Shown piece by piece: positions 57,270 to 64,000 of a stretch of DNA of 64,000 nt (positions within the stretch are counted from its first letter, which is position 1; every line of letters starts with the position of its first letter). The DNA is from Helicoverpa zea. Taxonomy: Eukaryota; Arthropoda; Insecta; Lepidoptera; Noctuidae. The stretch is taken from positions 3,968,001 to 4,032,000 of the forward strand of contig NC_061473.1 in the NCBI RefSeq assembly GCF_022581195.2. The letters are read 5' to 3'. The translations under genes were made by a program, and so were the position numbers. Below the pieces are notes generated by a model. It was not told the origin of the DNA. It made no database searches and saw only the letters and a list, made by a program, of their open reading frames with translations.

Positions 57270-58780
57270 GACATTTGACTTCCACACATAAAATAAACAG
57301 CATATAAAGAAATCACAGTAAAAACAACATTATTTTATAAGATTACCACAAATTACACAAGGAAACATGAAAAAAGACCGGACTGACCTTTAGCTAACCA
57401 CTGCACTCCGTGGGAGCTAATGGAATTCTCTCATTACACGATATTATTTACTTAGCTATTGCTTCTTATTTATTTTATATTTAACGGCATATTACACCGC
57501 CATATTGGATTCTAAGAAAGAAACTCGTAAAGTTGGTTTACTTGGATCTGTGGTGTTATAGAGATTATACAAATGTTTTGTAAGGTTGTAGATAATCTCT
57601 GGACCTTCTTAACCTATTTTAAATCATTTTGTGCCAATGTACATTATTTTCCACTTGCGGATCTCCTCCCCCGTTTTTCCATTGACTGATACCGGTTAAA
57701 ACGATTCTTAACAGTTGAAACCGCAGGAGAACATTTTTACCGGAAAATCAGCTAGAGCGAAAACGCTGTACGATATTTTCAAATATACTGGAAACACTGA
57801 GACTTGTCGATATTTTTTTATTATGTCTACATGCTTATAAGTATGCATGCCAAATGTTATCAAAAACAATTCCAATGAGAAAATGCTTAAGAAGGTTAAA
57901 AGCAATCTTCTTCATCAAGGTATTTGACAAGTAACGAACCTAATTTCGATATCTAAAGACAAACCGAACAACCAATAAAGAGCCTTTACACAAACAATAA
58001 AGTAACTTACAAACTGAACTGATAGTTACATGCAGCGTCTGTTTACACTGTCCTGCCCTTTGCCGGGATAACTCACACACAACTAAGTATGTGCAACTGG
58101 TACGAGCGCAGTTTATTACAAAACAAAGTCAATACTGATAATAGCACTAAGTTATCTTTATGTATAGGACTTTTTACACAAATACATGCGTAAAAGATTA
58201 AATACTGCTTAAAGTAATGGTTTATTAATGGATTAGGTAATTGTTAATTGATTGTCAAGCCACATTCTATTTTTAATCTCGTATCGATAACATTTTTGCG
58301 ATCGGAAATTAGTTGAAAGTATAAAGAACATAAAATTCGTCAAACAAAAGAGTTACAATATTGTGAAAATTCAATTGATACAATTAACTATCGATAAGAC
58401 ACTTTATATTGATTCCATTGAACTCAATTTCTGAGAAATCACGTACTTATAAGAGAAAATTACTTTCGAATAAAATTCCTCAGTTCCGGGAATTAAAATT
58501 AATTACTGTATCTGATGTTTAACACAATATTCATTTATTACTTATTTATTTAATATCACAAACGTTTTCCAAGAAGTGGTAGTCTACGGATTTGTCAATT
58601 TGACATTCCCGCATTCCGCAAATTGTAAATGTTGTAACATGTATGAATGTAATGAATTATCCAAATTGTGTAGTAGCTATAAACAGTATTGTTATAACGG
58701 AATTAGCAATTTTCGCTTCTGAAAATGAAAGGCCAAAGAATGTACAGGTTTATCATTAAGACTCTAATAGCTCGTAATAT
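57270..58780. other. No recognised feature
   Basis: AT-rich DNA without a supported gene or repeat. Confidence 0.4.
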
Positions 58781-58789
58781 GTCGTACCT

Positions 58790-58940
58790 AATAAAACGAT
58801 TCTTTTTTTTCCAAAGAGTGTCTATGCCGGTTCTTCTGAATGAGACCCTCTTTGGAACCGTGCTATTAGCCTGACGCTTTGAATGAGTTGTTATAGCATT
58901 GTGTTATAGGCCTATTTGAAATAAATACTGACTTTACACT
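58790..58940 (+). repeat. Possible LINE 3' UTR fragment
   Basis: GGTTCTTCTGAATGAGACCC, TCTTTGGAACCGTG and GGCCTATTTGAAATAAATAC resemble a recurrent lepidopteran LINE 3' end that terminates in a TTTGAAATAAA signal (from memory). Confidence 0.4.
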
Positions 58941-59334
58941 TGACTCGAAGCTAATAAACGCATAGATCAAATGAACAGATCCTGTTAACATCATGGCATT
59001 TTTCTGTGCCAAAAATCAGTGTTACCCACTCAAAATCCATCAAAGCTACGTTCAAAATCCTTGTACCAACATAAAATCGTGCTGACGTCCATTTTCAATT
59101 CCGCAATACCACGTCCTAGCCGGATATATTCCATGTTACATACGAATGGAGCTCCCAAATCCTCTTACCGATTCAGCCGATAGTCCGATAGGTCATACAT
59201 AGATTTATTTTAGCAGGGAAATAATATGTGACGGGTGTAAAGGCTTCGTGTCTATGAAAGACAGGCTTGTTGAAACGGACCAAGGTGAATGGGCAGTTCT
59301 GTTTGCATAGGAATATACACTACTATTATAGGGA

Positions 59335-59485
59335 GGGATTTGTATCTTTGTTTTGTTTTTAATGGATGAACTGCCGCACCGATCTTAAAAATTCTTTCAC
59401 CATTAGACAGTTAAATTATATTATCTGCGAGTAACATAGGCTATATTTTATTATTTGTTCTCACGCGACTTGGGTGAAATGGCTG
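59335..59485 (+). repeat. GTTTGTTTG-family repeat, diverged
   Basis: CTTTGTTTTGTTTTTAATGG, GCACCGATCTTAAAAATTC, AACATAGGCTATATTTTATT and CTCACGCGACTTGGGTGAAA follow the family order. Confidence 0.5.
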
Positions 59486-59549
59486 GTTTATTCTGATAAA
59501 AATAACTATGGCAGGGCATTTATGTGCTCTTCGAAGCATAGGTGTTCCG

Positions 59550-59692
59550 TGAAGATATCCATGACCAGCTTCCTCCTGGCTGCTTTGTGAAGGTTCTTTT
59601 AACCCGCATAGCGATTCCGGCTTGGCCCGGGAATCGTACCCGAGATCTCATGCATAGCAGCCGCACTATGAGACTACTAGATCTACGAAACA
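59550..59692 (-). mobile_element. SINE head (5008-type), minus strand
   Basis: The minus strand reads GTTTCGTAGATCTAGTAGTC, then the B-box-like GGGTACGATTCCCGGGCCAA. The GCAGCCAGGAGGAAGCTGG body piece is near 59560. The body is mostly lost. Confidence 0.6.
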
Positions 59693-60012
59693 GTTTTTTT
59701 AGAGTAAATACCTCATCTGCCTCTAAGAAAAACTGACGTGATATTTTAATAAAAGTTCACAAAAGTGACACATTCCCCAACTTCAATATACCGCCAAAGA
59801 CCAACTTAATTACAGGCCAAATTATTTTGCTCCAAGGCACTCTCTAAACAAAATATATCAATTAAAATGTTAACTGGTTGGGTCCCTATTAATTTAATTA
59901 TTTTGGGCCTTTATCGAAGTCTCTGGTTTTGAGGTACCTATGTGTACCTCCTACATACCACAGAATAAAGATGTACAGTTGTGAAAGTACCTGCTAATGC
60001 TCGTAAAAATGT

Positions 60013-60540
60013 CACTCACACACGCATGTGCATTGATGAGCTTTTACCGGCGCTTCCGGTGCTGTCAGTATTGAATGTCGTGCATCGAGCGCATGCGTTT
60101 GTGATTGACATTGCTACGAACGTTAAGAATTATGTTGCTTCCCAACTGTTTACAGTTACAGCCTTTTTATCGTCCCACTGCTGGGCACAGGCCTCCTCTC
60201 ACACGGAGAAGGGCGGTAATCACCACGCTTGCTCAATGCGGGTTGGTGATTTCAGACTTAATAGTCCAGGTTTCCTCAAGATGCTTTCCTTCACCTTTTT
60301 ATCAGCCATTAGTGTCCAAGAAAGATTAGAAATTACATACAAACTTAGAAAAGTTGCATTGGTACTTGCCTGACCTGGAATCGAACCCGCGCCCTCATAC
60401 TCGAGAGGTTGGTTCTTTGACCACTAGGCCACCACGACTTTTTTCACACATGCATATGCAATCGACGAGCTTTTACCGGCGCTACCGGTGCTGTCAGTAC
60501 TGAGTGTAACGTTAATACGCAGCTTCACAACTGTTTACAA
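60013..60540. repeat. Diverged ~100-140-bp duplication flanking a SINE
   Basis: Unit one (60013-60154) and unit two (about 60444-60540) share GAGCTTTTACCGGCGCT, CCGGTGCTGTCAGTA, AACGTTAA and AACTGTTTACA in order. Unit two lacks about 40 bases (60079-60118). The 60155-60440 SINE sits exactly between them. Confidence 0.75.
60155..60440 (-). mobile_element. SINE, minus strand, second body type
   Basis: Head at 60365-60440 (GTCGTGGTGGCCTAGTGG on the minus strand, B box GGTTCGATTCC), then GGTCAGGCAAGTACCAATGC. The body is shared with 31438-31770 and ends GATAAAAAGGCTGTAA. Only one head unit, unlike the other two complete copies. Confidence 0.85.
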
Positions 60541-61460
60541 GAGAATATATTTAAACTGTGCTACATACATAAGGTTAGGAAACTAGGAAAGGGTGGAACT
60601 GTTTTAGACAATGAAAGCAAACTCCTTTGTAGTGGAAGGTGAAGAAGTAAGGTTCGTGATTCTGAGTTCGTAATTAATTTCGATGTTTGTTTGCTTGGAG
60701 GTACATAAGTGTTCTATTTTTTACGTATACGTAACTTCAAACAATGTTCTATATTTAAATCATATTGTCACTATCATTTCTTGCGTGCATTACCAGTCAC
60801 GATAGGCTGTCTACAAACATAATAACTAAATCGAAACTTCTTGTAAAACAAGTATCTATACTTAATCATAAATTAAGCTGTTAGGTACCCTTGATATATC
60901 ACAATATTAATTAGTGTCATAAAAATAGCAGTTTTATTTTTAACTTTATTTAAAACGTTTTCCCACAGAAAAAAGAAACCATTAGATACTTACATTTTTC
61001 CCTTTCTCACCAAGGAGACCGAATCAGTGAACAACAATAATATCTACATAAAAATAAATTTACCGTGAAAGGAAAAGTACACATAAAACCAAGCTCCCTA
61101 TCCGATCTAAACTCATGAAATCCTAGGAATACAGGCAGATGTAGGTGGGTAGGTACCTACATCAAGATTTAAGGTATTATCTCACTAAAGCGCTCACCTG
61201 CTATCTGTACCTCTATCGTTATCCAGTAGTTCATATATATTTTTTTATATCTCACGCTATTCTTTAATTATATATTTTAAGATCTTCATGAGCCCTAGCC
61301 ATCATCATCAGGTCATAAATAAATATTTAGTTCAGCTTTTGTATTTTCTTCATCAGTGAAGTAGGCCATACTTGTATGTATAGTAAATATACTTACTAAG
61401 CGCCAACTAAGACCACTACTAAGCACTCCCGAGTTTACGCATATAAAGACAACGTGCATG
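60541..61460. other. No recognised feature
   Basis: AT-rich DNA with no supported gene or element. Confidence 0.4.
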
Positions 61461-61464
61461 ACCT

Positions 61465-61605
61465 GACGCCAGCAGATCAACCAACCTCAATCTGTCAAAT
61501 ATTACCAATCGAATATTAACCTTCCCGTATTGTGGTAAGATTGAAAGTCTCTTAAAAAAATTTGCCAGACTGACTTAGGTTAATGTGCTGTCTTTTCGTT
61601 TACAG
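61465..61605. mobile_element. Small MITE related to 13625-13765
   Basis: CCAGCAGATCAACCAACCTC, CAATCTGTCAAATATT on the left and a loosely inverted CTGACTTAGGTTAATGTGCTG on the right. Confidence 0.4.
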
Positions 61606-61609
61606 ACAA

Positions 61610-64000
61610 AATTACAGCTCACCCGCTTTCATAAAACGAAAGATCTATCCCAGTGAACAAACACCTTTGATGTTCACATCCCTCCGGTTTGACTATTTCA
61701 GTCTAGACGGATAGTTGTCTAGACGTTAGAGCAGACTGATGCATATCGTATTACAGCGTCGGTTTTATTTAGATGTCTCTTTGTTTACAGATTATGTCGA
61801 ATAAGTAGTTAGTAGGTATGTAGTTTTTGTTTTGTGGTAGGTAATTAGGTTTGTTATGAAAGAAAATCCCTGCTCGAGGTTTCATCTGCGTGGTATTATA
61901 TACCTATGTATCTAATTAAATTTTAAAATGTTTTGTAAAGTTGCTTATTGAACGGGATTTAAATGTTTTTGCATGTAAAAATACATATTTCAGAACTAAC
62001 TTTCGATGTATATGATCAAAATGCGTCAATAGAAAAATACGCAATATCTGTTTAATTTTTGGAGCAAAGGGTCTTAAAATAAAAAAGTACTGAACGGATT
62101 TTCATGCCAGTCTAAAATAATAAAGTAAAGAATGGACGGAGATTGCGGTAAAAGTGTTGTATAAGCTCCTTGGAAGGTTAATTAGTAGCACCAACCTATT
62201 ATGAGGTCAACGAACCAGATCAGAACCGGAAAATCTGAAAAAAGTAAGCATGACCTATAATCCGAATAAGAGTAAGTAGGTACGGTAGACTGCACATCAG
62301 TAGTAACTGTCATGCACCTTAACTCAATAGTAATAAGTATGATTTTCCTATAAAACCGTTACCACTGACCTGAAGTTGACTGTACTTACGTCAGGTAGAT
62401 ACGCCTATCGTGTGTCACTAGGAAGAGCATGGGATTTCAATTTTGAATTTTCTTGTCAGATGTACTTATTTAGTTAATAAATAAAACGATACCCCGCGTA
62501 CCTGTCACCCAGCAGCCGGCATGGATTACTGAACATTCAGAGACCTTCAGCCAAGTATTCTTACCAATTGACTGGATAAATCAAGATGGTAAAACTGCTC
62601 AAATCTTTTTACGAACATGAGCAACTATTAGTTGCTTGAAACTGTGGCTTAGTTTGTAGCCAGCCTAACAATGACGCGCCATGAATATTTGACAGTTCAC
62701 GCTAAGTTACAATAGAAGCGCATTACATGTACAGGGGACATCCATTTATAAGCCAACTTAAATGTTAAGTCACTCTCCTATTTACTTGTAACTTAGAGCA
62801 TTTAACCAACATAGACAGGAAACAGTAGTACCGTGCCTTTTCCTCTGCCAAAGGTATAACACACAGGTAAACTACATGAATGATTTATTGTCTACCTTCG
62901 TTAACCTGCTAAGTCTGTTTTGACGCAGTTAACAGGAGAAAGAAAAGCTTGATAGTGTCTTGAATGATTTAGCAATAAAAGATTTGAAAGTCCTGTTGAT
63001 TTCTATGATATTTCTTTATATTTAACAGGATATCTCGGATAGATTATACACGAGTTACGTTTTACGGGCAGACTTTATTACATAGATATTTGTGAGCGTG
63101 TCCTGTTGGTCGAATGCTCCAAGACTTATACAGTTTGGTCACTTAGTGGCGACATTGAATATAAGTTTGAACGTTATTAATCTTTGCAAAGGATTCAAAG
63201 TTGAAAGTCATTGGTTTTCAAATTAGTTTTAAAGGGTATATTGATTTTCTTGTGGTTCGAAGATGGTTAAAGATAGACGACACGAGGATGTGGTTTTCAG
63301 TAAGTAACAAAGTGATTTTCAAATAATCCTTAGGGAAGTACTTCGTACTACTTATAAATGAAGTAAATCTCTCTATCAATCTGTCCGGCTTTGAAGCCAA
63401 AACTTACCTAATTCATAAGTTGTTGCTATGCCCACGGCGCTAAACTCATTAGACCTGAACCTTACAAAAAATATATCAACCCAACTTAAAAAAAAAACAA
63501 CTTAGTACCTTACCTACTGGGAATTAAAGGTTGCCAAGGCTTCAACTTGGCTAGACTTTCAGCATTAGCATTTGAATGTCTGGACTGAAAACTAATATTT
63601 TTTGCTGCTCAGGTAAAAATTTTCATCTTGCGAAACTTTGCCGTCATGGAGAGTCGAGGGGAATAAGTAAAGTTTTGCTGTAGATGCAGTTATTTTAATT
63701 TCAATGTACATTTGTGGTTATATCGGTAGGGCTATGAAATAGCGAGTTAAGGGGATTGAAAATACTTAGTGCCAAAGTGAGCTTGAGAAAAGTAGGTATT
63801 ATATGCAACTTTTTCACAAAGTCGAATTTTACACGCGACACCGCTCAGCTCGTATGGGCGATGTCCTCTATTCCAAAAATCCGTCAATAGTTAATGATTT
63901 CAATAATATTTATAAACGCTTACCTTATGTAAAACCCAAGAAGATATTTCTACATACAAACCAACTAAAATGACCCACAAGCACTCAATAATATTAGTTC
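61610..64000. other. No recognised feature
   Basis: AT-rich DNA. A short CGAGGTTTCATCTGCG fragment of the common repeat is near 61877. No supported exon, tRNA or element. Confidence 0.4.

Overview
The window looks like moth (Lepidoptera) nuclear DNA, probably from a noctuid-like lineage. The signs are the AT-rich background, spliced GT-AG exons, and dense lepidopteran repeats: tRNA-headed SINEs, (GTCY)n-bearing MITEs, 'GTTTGTTTG...GTGAAACCGC' repeats, and 3' tails of several non-LTR retrotransposons. I see no rRNA, functional tRNA, CRISPR or bacterial or viral gene.

There is one convincing protein-coding gene, on the + strand between 6166 and 8294. It comprises the last four exons of an RGK-family (Rad/Gem/Rem/Kir-like) small GTPase. 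These exons encode the G3-G5 half of the GTPase fold and the RGK C-terminal tail, which ends in the family motif C-x-x-L-x-V-L. The exon with the P-loop and the start codon lies outside the window, so bases 1-6165 are probably intron. Intron 6258-6550 holds a decayed extra copy of the start of the second exon, with a frame-keeping splice acceptor and an in-frame stop. Intron 7241-8162 holds a possible alternative last exon.

From about 8.3 kb to 64 kb I find no second convincing gene; the rest is intergenic DNA built from mobile elements. The most striking structure is a pair of nearly identical elements in inverted orientation (21173-23832 and 32636-36407), 8.8 kb apart. Each contains a ~1 kb imperfect palindrome and a ~320-360 bp tandem array. 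The right copy is further interrupted by a 1.08 kb insertion that itself contains two smaller inverted-repeat elements.

Other elements are defined by their ends. They include a piggyBac-like deletion derivative with TTAA target sites (46614-47821), a Tc1/mariner-like deletion derivative with TA sites (37601-38457), an 8-bp-TSD hAT-like MITE (27572-27859), and a 400-bp element with a SAP-like ORF (49864-50264). Several SINE copies carry clear target-site duplications (10-17 bp). SINEs sharing one tRNA-like head carry two different 3' bodies, which suggests modular SINE families. Fragments of at least three non-LTR retrotransposon ORF2 proteins are also present.

All identities come from reading the sequence and from remembered family features. 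No database search was run.
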